A DNA stretch of 34,281 nt, from the IMG/VR virus record IMGVR_UViG_3300043661_000050, positions 1 to 34,281 of that record. One strand, written 5' to 3'. The DNA comes from a virus. The notes beneath the pieces are model-generated. The model saw only the letters and a program-made list of their open reading frames with translations, did no database searches and had not been told where the DNA came from. Below are positions 12,443-19,679 of the stretch, in pieces. The stretch's first letter is position 1; each line of letters starts with the position of its first letter. A program made the translations under genes and the position numbers.

Positions 12443-14845
12443 GCTCTGCGGCTGGATGCCCATCACCGGCACGTCGAACGGCTGCGCCATGTTCTCCGGC
12501 AGCGGCTGCCTGGACGCCCCCTTCAGGGCCTGCTGCGCCACCCTCGCAGCCGCCGACACGCCGCCCGCGAGATGCCCGAGCGCTGCCGCTGACTGCGCCG
12601 GCATTCCCTCCGGTGCCTGCGCCTGGGCCTGCGCCTGCCGGTCCGCCGCGCCCTGCTGCACGATCTTCGTCACCGCGCTGACGTCAAGGTTCAGGAACGT
12701 TGCCAGCCGCTCGGTGATGATGTCCAGGATCCCGGCCGGGACCTGCAAGGCGGGCGCGACCGCCAGGGCCTGGAACAAGGTCACGAGCTGGCTGCCGGAC
12801 TCATCCGACAGCGCCCCGAACGAGAACTTCGGGTAGGACGCGCCGGGGCCGAAGTTGAGCGTGACCAAGGGGGCGATCACGTCATGGGTGAAGCTCGCCG
12901 CGATCTCCAGCGAGATCGCCTGCCGACTCTTGAGGAAGAACGCGGACTGGTCCTGGCTCAGCGCGAGCGACCCGCGTCCCATCGCCGCCAGCGACGACAG
13001 CCCGGTGAACCCCGCCAGGACGCTCGCGGTCTGCCAGGTCTCCAGGAACGACAGCGCCGCCGCGAACTGGTCGCCGCCCTTCCCGTCCGCCGCGAGAATC
13101 TCGAACGTCTTCTCCCCGGACGGCGGGCGCTGGAACCCGACCACGCCTGAGGCCCGCATCGACGCGATGTCGTCGGCCTTGGCGTTGGCTTCGCGCTGGT
13201 CCTGCCCGTAGACCACGACTTTGGGGAGGCTCTGCTGCTCAAGGAAGGCCAGCCAGAGGAATATCAGCTTCAACTTCGTCTGATAGCAGTTGTGAGTGAC
13301 GATGAAGTCATTCGTCAGGAACAGGCCATCCGGCTCGGCCACCGTAATGCACCGGCAGTCCTTTTCCTCAGTCTGCTCGATGCTGACAACATGGGTCCTT
13401 GCCCAGCGAGGACCGCGCCGCCAGAGAAGCGCCTTGCGCGGCAGCGCAAACGGGCATTCCTCGGTGAATATCTCCACTCGCGGGCATCGTCCGGCGATGG
13501 CACGGGACACGGCCGAACCGCCGAGTGACCTGACGAGACGCGCCAGGTCGAAGGCGAGCTGAGGCGACTTGGTGTAGTACCTGGAGCTGTTGCCGCCGCC
13601 GCTGATGCCCATCTCGATCGAGCCGTCAGTGTCCATCAGCCCGCGCAGCAGGTCAAGCCGCTGCTCAGCCGGGGCCGTCAGGTACATCTCCGGAATGAAC
13701 CGCTCCGGGCTCTTGCGGTTCACGCCCAGCGCGACGAGGGCGTCCCGGAAATGGTTCTTGCGGTACGCCGCGACGGGCCGGAAGTGATAATCGCCCTTTG
13801 TGCCGGCTGAGCCAGGTTCAAGCTTCATCGATGCCGGCAGGCGCCGCTGTACTTCCTTGGCGATCCACTCATCGGGCTCCTGGCAGGCGAAGGTCGGAGT
13901 CCCGGCGCGCTCGCCAGCGGTATTCGTCCGGATCGAGCCGTCACCGAGCCACGCGCCCAGGACATACGGGTCGATCGGCAGATCGCGCACCGGGTACTCC
14001 ACCGGTTCGCATCGCGGCACCGCGAAGCGCCACTGACCGGACGCCGTCCCGCGACGCCGCAGGCCGGCGTCCATCAGGTCGCTGGTGCTCATCACCTGGT
14101 ACTGGAAGCCCGGCGAGCGCTGCGAGTCGTAGACGCCCCACAGGTGGTCGGCGTCGCATTCGACCGATGTGCCGTCCTTGAATGCGACGCGGTACATCAT
14201 CCGCTTGCCGCGCGGAATCACGTCGGTGACCTCGGTCGGCTTGCCGTTCACGCCGAACACGAGATCGCCCGGCCTGAGCTGGCCGATCTTTACGGGACCA
14301 CCAGGCGTCTGCACTTCTGAATTGTACGCTAGCGCCCAGTAGCACAAATCCAGTTCGCTCGTGCCGGTCAGCGGCTGCCGGTGCCGCCCGTTTATGTGAA
14401 CGAATGACTTGACCTTCGGGATGTCCACGTAACCGGGGGTCTTGCCCTGCCTGGTGGTCATCACCGAGCCGCCGAACAACCAGACCTGCTGCCGGAATCC
14501 GAGCATTGACGCGGTGCGCGCGTCTCGTTTCAGCTCGCACGTAGCCGCCGGGCGGTAAGCCAGCTTGCCGTAGACGACCTTGCCGTCTTCGTCCCTGATG
14601 TGCCAGACCTTCTCGAAGAAGGCCTTGCGGTAGACCTGCGCCGACGTGACCTGGCCGACGACGTCTTGCAGCGGCGTTTTCATGCCGCCCGAGGTTTCCG
14701 GCGCGACGAGCACCGAGTGGGCGAATTCGCACTCGCCCTTGTCATCGTGGCCGGGCTCGATCGCCCGCGACGCCTGCCGGATCGGCAGCGTCAGCACGGC
14801 CTCCAGTGCCGCGGCCTGCCCGTCCCGCACGAGCATCTGGGACAT
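12440..14845 (-). CDS. Phage portal protein containing a class 3 intein
   Basis: The 801-residue reading frame is a portal subunit interrupted by an intein at residues 171-519. The exteins join as SELDLCYW and CYQTKLKLIFLWLAFLEQQ, restoring the conserved portal core that forms the DNA channel of the head. The N-extein has MLVRDGQAAALEAVLTLPIR and EKVWHIRDEDG; the C-extein ends in an Ala/Gln-rich tail. The start ATG 14845 is probably not the original one: eleven sense codons and a TAA lie just upstream, then 52 more matching codons (separate entry). It may now be made by reinitiation or be defective. It follows terminase genes and precedes the MuF gene, as expected. Confidence 0.8.
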   Translation of the reverse strand: MSQMLVRDGQAAALEAVLTLPIRQASRAIEPGHDDKGECEFAHSVLVAPETSGGMKTPLQDVVGQVTSAQVYRKAFFEKVWHIRDEDGKVVYGKLAYRPAATCELKRDARTASMLGFRQQVWLFGGSVMTTRQGKTPGYVDIPKVKSFVHINGRHRQPLTGTSELDLCYWALAYNSEVQTPGGPVKIGQLRPGDLVFGVNGKPTEVTDVIPRGKRMMYRVAFKDGTSVECDADHLWGVYDSQRSPGFQYQVMSTSDLMDAGLRRRGTASGQWRFAVPRCEPVEYPVRDLPIDPYVLGAWLGDGSIRTNTAGERAGTPTFACQEPDEWIAKEVQRRLPASMKLEPGSAGTKGDYHFRPVAAYRKNHFRDALVALGVNRKSPERFIPEMYLTAPAEQRLDLLRGLMDTDGSIEMGISGGGNSSRYYTKSPQLAFDLARLVRSLGGSAVSRAIAGRCPRVEIFTEECPFALPRKALLWRRGPRWARTHVVSIEQTEEKDCRCITVAEPDGLFLTNDFIVTHNCYQTKLKLIFLWLAFLEQQSLPKVVVYGQDQREANAKADDIASMRASGVVGFQRPPSGEKTFEILAADGKGGDQFAAALSFLETWQTASVLAGFTGLSSLAAMGRGSLALSQDQSAFFLKSRQAISLEIAASFTHDVIAPLVTLNFGPGASYPKFSFGALSDESGSQLVTLFQALAVAPALQVPAGILDIITERLATFLNLDVSAVTKIVQQGAADRQAQAQAQAPEGMPAQSAAALGHLAGGVSAAARVAQQALKGASRQPLPENMAQPFDVPVMGIQPQS
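13289..14335 (-). mobile_element. Class 3 intein with LAGLIDADG endonuclease, in the portal
   Basis: This in-frame 349-residue insert starts with Ala instead of Cys/Ser (ALAYNSEVQTPGGPVKIGQL) and ends VTHN before Cys520 of the C-extein. Block B is SVECDADHLWGVYD with Trp236, block F is DCRCITVAEPDGLFL with Cys499, and block G has Thr517. The Trp/Cys/Thr triad with a non-nucleophilic first residue defines class 3 inteins, which splice through the block F cysteine. Between them lie two LAGLIDADG motifs, YVLGAWLGDGSIR and LRGLMDTDGSIE, each with its acidic residue, so homing activity is possible. All splicing residues are present, so it should be active. Confidence 0.85.
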
Positions 14846-14878
14846 GTCGCGGCTGGTCCACTCGCCGTAGTCGGATGC

Positions 14879-15037
14879 TTACGGTAAGAAAACGCCACCA
14901 TCCCCGTAAAATGCGAACATTCGGTCCATACTATCGTATTGCGTACCAATTTCCCCGCGCAGCAAGTCACGGCGCGTGGCCGGCTTCAGGTCGGGAAGCG
15001 CGACAATCTTCGCTGCCGCGGAGTCGGGAGGTGACAT
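14879..15037 (-). pseudogene. N-terminal part of portal, cut off by in-frame TAA
   Basis: From ATG 15037 a sensible 52-residue peptide is read: MSPPDSAAAKIVALPDLKPA, then GEIGTQYDSMDRMFAFYGDG and GVFLP, ended by TAA at 14879-14881. The very same frame continues beyond the stop with ASDYGEWTSRD and then the portal start at 14845. The text before and after the stop reads like one protein N-terminus, so I take this as the broken 5' end of the portal gene. It might instead be a separate small gene. No strong ribosome site precedes 15037. The region 14880-14960 is clearly more AT-rich than the neighbours. Confidence 0.55.
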
Positions 15038-15079
15038 CTCTTACCCATCACCCCCGATCACCGGTGAGACCATCGGGTC

Positions 15080-15367
15080 ATGGGACACCAGGTCATCAGG
15101 CAGCCAGACGGCAAGCTCGCCGTGTTCTCATCCGGAACCGACTCGTGGATTGTCACGAACGCCACGGCGGAAGACCTGGGAAACTACTACGCGGCGAGGG
15201 CTGCTGAAGACGCTCGCCGCAGCGCGCTGGAAACGGCCGCTCATGTCCTCGCCGGGGAAGCGCGACGGGTCTACTGCCAGTTCGTCCTGCCGTTCGAGGA
15301 GGCGAACCGGGAGAGCCGGGAGCACGGTGGCGACTGGTGGCAGGACGGCGAGTGGCAGCGACCTTAG
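15080..15367 (+). CDS. Small hypothetical protein (95 aa)
   Basis: A 95-residue protein starting MGHQVIRQPDGKLAVFSSGT and continuing DSWIVTNATAEDLGNYYAAR, then an acidic C-terminal helix ending GDWWQDGEWQRP. The beta-hairpin followed by a long helix is a pattern that I associate with small proteins of Streptomyces elements, role unknown. No clear ribosome site; the hexamer GACCAT stands six bases before ATG, a poor match to TANNNT. It is divergent from the portal N-terminal piece and overlaps the next opposite gene by four bases at its end. Confidence 0.6.
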   Translation: MGHQVIRQPDGKLAVFSSGTDSWIVTNATAEDLGNYYAARAAEDARRSALETAAHVLAGEARRVYCQFVLPFEEANRESREHGGDWWQDGEWQRP

Positions 15368-15594
15368 TTGCTGACGCCTACCTTCATGCCGGGCACGCCG
15401 CGCAGCACGTTCGCCGGCGTCGTGTCATCGGCAGCCCCGCCCGGTGCCAGGACGATCTTCCCGGCGGCCAGCAGCGCGACAGTGGACGGCGCGAGGGGGT
15501 TGAGCGGCACGGTGTTCCCGGCAGGGCACGGCCAGGAGTCGACTGCCGAGCGGACCTGGAGGTCTGCAAGGGCGGTGTAGAGGACCGTGGTCAT
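15364..15594 (-). CDS. Small hypothetical protein of the head operon (76 aa)
   Basis: A 76-residue protein, MTTVLYTALADLQVRSAVDS at the start and then WPCPAGNTVPLNPLAPSTVA, ending GMKVGVSN. It is hydrophobic in parts but without a clear membrane helix. ATG 15594 is preceded by GGCGGTG; GTG 15600 is an alternative. It follows the RHH-like gene by 12 bases (6 bases for GTG 15600). It might be a small virion or regulatory protein; nothing recognisable. Confidence 0.45.
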   Translation of the reverse strand: MTTVLYTALADLQVRSAVDSWPCPAGNTVPLNPLAPSTVALLAAGKIVLAPGGAADDTTPANVLRGVPGMKVGVSN

Positions 15595-15606
15595 GATCAC
15601 CGCCGG

Positions 15607-16029
15607 TCAGGTCTTGATGAGCTTGCAGACCTTGCACCAGGAGCCGGCCGGGATGCGGTGCGGGCAGCCGTCCTCGGCCATGCCCCAGTCGGCGGCGGCT
15701 TTCGCGTGCGCCGCGCGAAGATCGCCGGTCACGTCAGCGTCCGGGCTGGCCCACGGGCGGTCATCTGGCGGCAGCGGGCCGAGGCGGAACGGGATGACTT
15801 GCGGCTTGCCGTCATGGCCCGGCCCGGCGAGCGCGATGGTTCCGGGCGGCATGCGGGGGTCTACCGTGATCCGCAGCCCGAAGGGACCCGGCGCGTCGTC
15901 CGGCGCGGCGAGCGCGGCGGTGAACGCGGCGAGGCACCAGACGGAACGGGTGAGCGCGCCGCGCTTGATGTCGATGGCCGCGAGCAACTCGGCGGGTACC
16001 CGGAGCTGTAGTACAGGGCTGTTAGCCAT
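15607..16029 (-). CDS. Ribbon-helix-helix-like regulator with zinc-type tail
   Basis: A 140-residue protein. Residues 1-45 fit a ribbon-helix-helix DNA-binding domain: VLQLRVPAELLAAIDIKRGA (strand then helix) followed by LTRSVWCLAAFTAALAA (second helix). The rest is Pro-rich and ends with DGCPHRIPAGSWCKVCKL, a C-x-H-x8-C-x2-C zinc-binding pattern. Its -10 TACAAT is seven bases before the ATG, so a leaderless message is likely. Three copies of TGTA-S-TACA lie over this promoter and the divergent one, which suggests that this protein controls itself and the gene at 16079. RHH assignment is from pattern only. Confidence 0.6.
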   Translation of the reverse strand: MANSPVLQLRVPAELLAAIDIKRGALTRSVWCLAAFTAALAAPDDAPGPFGLRITVDPRMPPGTIALAGPGHDGKPQVIPFRLGPLPPDDRPWASPDADVTGDLRAAHAKAAADWGMAEDGCPHRIPAGSWCKVCKLIKT

Positions 16030-16060
16030 GCTGCCGATTGTACTACAGGGCTGTACTACA
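16007..16060. promoter_or_regulatory. Three-copy operator TGTA[C/G]TACA between divergent genes
   Basis: The 9-base palindrome TGTA-C/G-TACA occurs at 16007-16015, 16039-16047 and 16052-16060. Copies one and two are followed by GGGCTGT. Copy one lies in codons 5-8 of the RHH-like gene, copy two overlaps the -10 of that gene and copy three lies just before the -10 of the opposite gene. Short spaced palindromes are typical of RHH operators. Regulation is inferred. Confidence 0.6.
16037..16042 (-). promoter_or_regulatory. Candidate leaderless -10 (TACAAT) of the RHH-like gene
   Basis: TACAAT on the minus strand, seven bases before ATG 16029, overlapping the second TGTACTACA copy. Confidence 0.55.
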
Positions 16061-16066
16061 AGGTGG

Positions 16067-16072
16067 TATGCT
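16067..16072 (+). promoter_or_regulatory. Candidate leaderless -10 (TATGCT) for the gene at 16079
   Basis: TATGCT six bases before ATG 16079, preceded directly by the operator repeats. Confidence 0.55.
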
Positions 16073-16078
16073 GGCGCT

Positions 16079-16474
16079 ATGTGCTACGACCGGAAAGGCC
16101 GGCTGATTGACCTGGCTGAGTGGGCGCGCCTGCACGAGGATCGCGACTACCTGTCCGTCGCGCAGCACTGGGCTCGCGGCTGGATGATCTCCACCGTGTG
16201 GCTCGGCCTTGACCACGGCGCCGGCCTGGCAGGTGCCCCGGTCATCTTCGAGACCATGATCTTTCCGCCGGGGGACGTTGCCCTTCCGGCCGATGCCGAC
16301 CTGTACCAGGAGCGCTACTGCACTGAGGCTGCCGCGCGCGCCGGGCATGACCGGGCACTCGCGTGGCTCGCCGGGAAGCTCGGCGATGACGTGATGGCCG
16401 ATATCGCCGGCCCGCTGGTTCGCGGGAGCAGCGACGAGCACTGGGATGGCGATATCGGCCGCATCGAGTCCTAG
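16079..16474 (+). CDS. Actinophage-type conserved protein of unknown role (131 aa)
   Basis: A 131-residue protein of a family that I recognise from actinophages and integrative elements: MCYDRKGRLIDLAEWARLHE, then WMISTVWLGLDHGAG and APVIFETMIF, ending with an AGHDRALAWLAGKL helix. The core VSTVWLGLDH...PxIFETM is the family hallmark; its function is, to my knowledge, not established. The message is probably leaderless (TATGCT six bases upstream), divergent from the RHH-like gene with shared operators. Its last four bases overlap the terminase stop on the other strand. Confidence 0.75.
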   Translation: MCYDRKGRLIDLAEWARLHEDRDYLSVAQHWARGWMISTVWLGLDHGAGLAGAPVIFETMIFPPGDVALPADADLYQERYCTEAAARAGHDRALAWLAGKLGDDVMADIAGPLVRGSSDEHWDGDIGRIES

Positions 16475-18144
16475 CGCCAGGCGTGCACGTTCGGCCGCTG
16501 CGGCCTTCCGTCATCCTCTTGCGGCGCGAACGAGTCCAGGTCCCACCCGTCACGGTTCTCGGCCTGCTCCAGCTCGCGGGGCGTCATCCTCGGCCGCCGC
16601 TTGCCCCGCGTGTCCTGCGCCAGGGCTTCCAGGTCAGCGGCTGCCGCCCACTGGCGCGCGCTCGGCGCATGCGGCGCCGACGACGGCCAGAACGCGATCA
16701 CGCAAGCGTCGCCGTCGTCGGTGGATCTCCCCAGCCGCCTGGCGATATCTTCCTTGGATTCCACCTGGATCTTCGCGCCGGACAGGACCCGCCACTTCGG
16801 CGCGGACAGGTCACCGAGGAGCATCTCATCATCAGGCAGGCAGACACCGGAACCCGCTGACGGGTCGAGCCGCTCGCGCATGGACCACCACGCGGCCGAC
16901 CGGACCTGGCTGAACCCCAGCTCGCCCGTCGCGTCACGGTGCTTAGTGCCGGCCGCCGCGGTGAACGCCTCCACGCGGGCTTCCTGCTCGCGCAGGCGGT
17001 CGTACACGCCGCCGCCCAGGCCGTCGACCTCGATGACCGCGGTGCGGCTCTCGTCGGCGTTCAGGACGCCCTTGACGTGCCCGGCGGTCTGCATCGTGTC
17101 TTCCTTGACGAACCGCCGCAGCTCGGTCAGCACCGGGCCGTTGCGGATCGCCAGGACCGTCTTGTCGCTGCCGAACCGGGCCACGTCCACGCCGACCGTC
17201 CGCGGCCACTCCAGTTCCAGTCCCGGCCAGCCCGCGGCTTCCATCTCCAGCCACCGGGCCACGGCGGCCTCGGCCCACGCCAGCGGGATGACGGAGTCCT
17301 CGTCGCCGGCGTGGAACTCGCCGAGAACCCGGTTGACGTAGATCGCCGACTCCGCGCCCCACTGCCGCTTGCGCTGCGCGGCCCAGTCCGCGCTGATCCG
17401 CCCGGCCTCGACGGCCTCGGCGAGCGTGACGTGGACGGGATGCCAGTCCTCGTAGCCGGGACGGCGGGAGCAGATGTCGTGGAAGCGGCCGTTCGGCGCG
17501 CCCGGCGTCGACAGCGCCAGCGCCAGCGCTTCCCCGGTGCCGGCGAACGCGCCCTCGCACGCGTCGAACGTGCCGGCGGGGATGGCCTTGGACTCGTCGT
17601 AGACGAACAGCAGCGAGTCGGCGTGCGCGCCCTCGATCAGCGCAGCGTTAGCGGACGCGCCGGCGAACGCCGCGCCGTGAGCCAGCCGCAGGTTCAGGTT
17701 CTGCAACTCGTGCGCGCGGGAGAACGGGCCGCTCTCGCGTACCCGGTCCCAGCGGATCCGCCCGGCCCACTTGTGCAGCTCAGGCCACAGGTACTGGACA
17801 AGCTGATGCCATGACCCGGCCGTCGTCGGGATCTTCCAGTCCACCCCGGCGGCGTCTCGGGTCAGCGCGAACCACAGGATCGTCACCGACGCGATGCAGC
17901 CCTTGCCGAGCCCGTGCGGGCCGCGCACCGCGATGCGCTTCTTGCCCGGCAGGTCGCCGATGACGGCCTGCTGGTAGGCGGCCAGGCCGTCGCCGCGCCA
18001 GTCGATGCAGTCCGCCGCGAACGCCAGCGGGTCATCGTAGTACTTCGCCACGCCCCGCTTGATCCGGGACGCGCGGCGCTGGAGATCCCGCAGGTAGCGC
18101 AGCCGGTCAGGCGCTGCCTGTATGAGCGGGATCGTTGACGGCAA
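16471..18144 (-). CDS. Terminase large subunit
   Basis: A 557-residue packaging motor that translocates DNA into the procapsid and cuts it. The ATPase part has Walker A GPHGLGKG (75-82) and Walker B LLFVYDE (178-184), with the LALSTPGAPNGRF coupling motif near 210-221. The nuclease part shows the RNase H-like acids GVDVARFGSDKT (Asp320), VIEVDGLGGG (Asp374) and DDGDACVIAFW (Asp476-Asp479). Length is typical. The start is TTG 18144, with GGAG eight bases upstream, inside the end of the small subunit gene (38-base overlap). No intein is present here, unlike the portal. Confidence 0.88.
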   Translation of the reverse strand: MPSTIPLIQAAPDRLRYLRDLQRRASRIKRGVAKYYDDPLAFAADCIDWRGDGLAAYQQAVIGDLPGKKRIAVRGPHGLGKGCIASVTILWFALTRDAAGVDWKIPTTAGSWHQLVQYLWPELHKWAGRIRWDRVRESGPFSRAHELQNLNLRLAHGAAFAGASANAALIEGAHADSLLFVYDESKAIPAGTFDACEGAFAGTGEALALALSTPGAPNGRFHDICSRRPGYEDWHPVHVTLAEAVEAGRISADWAAQRKRQWGAESAIYVNRVLGEFHAGDEDSVIPLAWAEAAVARWLEMEAAGWPGLELEWPRTVGVDVARFGSDKTVLAIRNGPVLTELRRFVKEDTMQTAGHVKGVLNADESRTAVIEVDGLGGGVYDRLREQEARVEAFTAAAGTKHRDATGELGFSQVRSAAWWSMRERLDPSAGSGVCLPDDEMLLGDLSAPKWRVLSGAKIQVESKEDIARRLGRSTDDGDACVIAFWPSSAPHAPSARQWAAAADLEALAQDTRGKRRPRMTPRELEQAENRDGWDLDSFAPQEDDGRPQRPNVHAWR

Positions 18145-18694
18145 GCTCGGACTCCAGCCGCGCGATGTTGGCCTCCACCGCGTCGGACGTGATGACCTCG
18201 ACGCGGGAGTGCACCGGCTCGTCGTAGCTGTACGCCCTGGACCGGCGCTCGATCAGCCGCAGGATCACCGTGCTGTGCACGGCAACCGGCCCGTCATCCA
18301 GCACGTCCTCGAACACCGGGATGACCTTGCCGTCCGGGTCCAGCCGCTCGATTCCGTCCTCATCGCGCTCGATGCCCGTGAAGCGCCGGACCACGCGGCC
18401 GTTGGAGACAGTCACGTGCCGGCGCTCCAGCGCTGCCCAGTTCAGCTCTATCAGGCGGTCGATGCGCTCCAGGTCCAGCCGCTTCGCCTCACGTGCGCCC
18501 GGCGTCACGATCGCGGCGAACGCCCGCTCTATGGCTTCGCTGACGCGCCCGCGTGACCCGAAGCCGAGTTCCGCCGCGATCCGCTCATGCGTCCAGCCCT
18601 GCCCGTGCAGTTCCGCGGCGCGCATGTCACGGGCCGCGGACTGCACGGTGCGCCTGAACCGGCCGTTGCCGGCGCGTGTTCCGCTGGCCATCAT
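18107..18694 (-). CDS. Terminase small subunit
   Basis: A 195-residue protein directly upstream of the large subunit. Residues 23-58 form the DNA-binding helix-turn-helix (RAAELHGQGWTHERIAAELG, then RGRVSEAIERAF). The middle (70-100) is a long helix suited to ring formation, and the C-terminal acidic tail probably touches the large subunit. Small terminases recognise the packaging site. ATG 18694 is followed directly by a second ATG; the ribosome site is weak (GGCGG). Confidence 0.75.
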   Translation of the reverse strand: MMASGTRAGNGRFRRTVQSAARDMRAAELHGQGWTHERIAAELGFGSRGRVSEAIERAFAAIVTPGAREAKRLDLERIDRLIELNWAALERRHVTVSNGRVVRRFTGIERDEDGIERLDPDGKVIPVFEDVLDDGPVAVHSTVILRLIERRSRAYSYDEPVHSRVEVITSDAVEANIARLESELAVNDPAHTGSA

Positions 18695-18750
18695 GTTCCG
18701 CCCGTCAGGCCCGGCGGGCCGGCACCACGATCAGCAGGACCGCCGGGACG

Positions 18751-19332
18751 CTAGTTGGACGTGCTGCCGTCGGATGCCGGCGGCGCGGCGGGTACCAGGC
18801 CCTGCACCGCTGCCACGCCCGCGGTTACCTGCGCGGCGACGGCGACAGCGCCGGGAGTGGTGCCGTCAGCGGAGCCGTTCACCAGGGCGTCGAGCGCGGT
18901 GAGGTCCAGCGCCGGGTTGGCGGACTGGAGCGTCGCGATCTCCGCGGCGACAGCGGCGACGGCGGCGGTGTTGGCCTGCTCGGCGGTCACGATGCCCGCG
19001 AACGCGGCGGTCAGCGCCTGGACATCGGTGTTGAGCTCTGCCTGGGACATGAGGATCTTCTCCAGTTGCTGGTTGACGGTTGCGAGTTGCGTGAGGATGC
19101 GCTCGCCTAGGGTAGCGGGCACTGGCTGCGCGGCGCCGAGCCAGTCCGCGAACACTTCCGCGGCGTGCAGGACCATCTGCCCGGTCAGCTCGTCGCCGGG
19201 GTCACGGCGCGCCGAGTACAGGACCGCGGCGGCGCGAAGGCCCTCCGCGCGGTAGTCCGGCTCGAAAGAGTGAAGTTCCCCGGTGCCTATCTCGAAAGCG
19301 GGTTCTATCTCGAAGGCTGGTTCTGCGGTCAC
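18751..19332 (-). CDS. Alanine-rich coiled-coil protein of unknown function (193 aa)
   Basis: A protein of 193 residues. It begins MTAEPAFEIEPAFEIGTGEL, with PAFEI duplicated, then has the helical segment GQMVLHAAEVFADWLGAAQP and the heptad-rich LGERILTQLATVNQQLEKIL region (about 95-150), and ends in an Ala/Val-rich tail. I chose GTG 19332 because GGGAGG lies six bases upstream; the ATG at 19347 overlaps the stop of the HTH gene. It is placed between an HTH gene and the small terminase. No known domain; possibly a virion-internal or assembly protein. Confidence 0.6.
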   Translation of the reverse strand: MTAEPAFEIEPAFEIGTGELHSFEPDYRAEGLRAAAVLYSARRDPGDELTGQMVLHAAEVFADWLGAAQPVPATLGERILTQLATVNQQLEKILMSQAELNTDVQALTAAFAGIVTAEQANTAAVAAVAAEIATLQSANPALDLTALDALVNGSADGTTPGAVAVAAQVTAGVAAVQGLVPAAPPASDGSTSN

Positions 19333-19343
19333 CGGGGCCTCCC

Positions 19344-19577
19344 TCATGCCGCTGACAGGACGCGTCTCATGCGCTCGCGCTCGGCCGCGTGCCGCTCGTA
19401 CTCGACCCTGATGACCTCGGCCGGCTGGAGCCACACGCGCCTGCCTTCGCGGCGCACGTCCTGGAGGTAGCCCAGCGAGATCCACCTGGTGATCGTCTTG
19501 GGGCTCACGCACACGAGCGTCCCGGCGTCATCGCGGCTGATCCGGCCGTCTCCCGGACGCGGGCAGATCCCGACCAC
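19344..19577 (-). CDS. Helix-turn-helix protein, excisionase/MerR-like (77 aa)
   Basis: A 77-residue protein, first gene of the head module. The core ISRDDAGTLVCVSPKTITRW and ISLGYLQDVRREGRRVWLQP is the winged-helix pattern of MerR/Xis-like (HTH_17) domains, with an AEVIRVEYERHAAERERM helix after it. GTG 19577 is chosen since GGAGG lies five bases upstream and the terminator hairpin ends just before. It may control head-gene expression or act in packaging-site recognition; its position beside a promoter candidate suggests regulation. Confidence 0.65.
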   Translation of the reverse strand: MVGICPRPGDGRISRDDAGTLVCVSPKTITRWISLGYLQDVRREGRRVWLQPAEVIRVEYERHAAERERMRRVLSAA

Positions 19578-19594
19578 CAGCACCTCCGGGCATG

Positions 19595-19628
19595 AAAAAA
19601 GCCCGCGCCGGCGACTGCCTGGCGCGGG
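19595..19628 (-). terminator. Intrinsic terminator between transfer and head modules
   Basis: On the minus strand CCCGCGCC (19628-19621) pairs with GGCGCGGG (19609-19602) over an 11-base loop, followed by C and six Ts. It ends the transfer operon after the gene at 19680, or attenuates a head promoter just upstream. Confidence 0.8.
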
Positions 19629-19647
19629 ACACAGTGCTCCGCGTTTG

Positions 19648-19676
19648 AGTCTAGGGCTAGACAGCACCCGCCGCAA
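19648..19676 (-). promoter_or_regulatory. Candidate head-module promoter with palindromic operator
   Basis: On the minus strand TTGCGG (19676-19671) and TAGACT (19653-19648) are 17 bases apart. The palindrome GTCTAG-GG-CTAGAC at 19649-19662 covers the -10. Transcription would start about 19641 and meet the terminator hairpin before the first gene. Confidence 0.45.
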
Positions 19677-19679
19677 CAC

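Noticed and set aside
16079-16474. Acetyltransferase or nuclease function for the actinophage-family protein
   Set aside because: The conserved WLGLDH and IFETM segments mark a family, not a known catalytic site.
16939-17814. Plus-strand frame over the terminase gene
   Set aside because: Shadow of the large terminase; no coherent motif.
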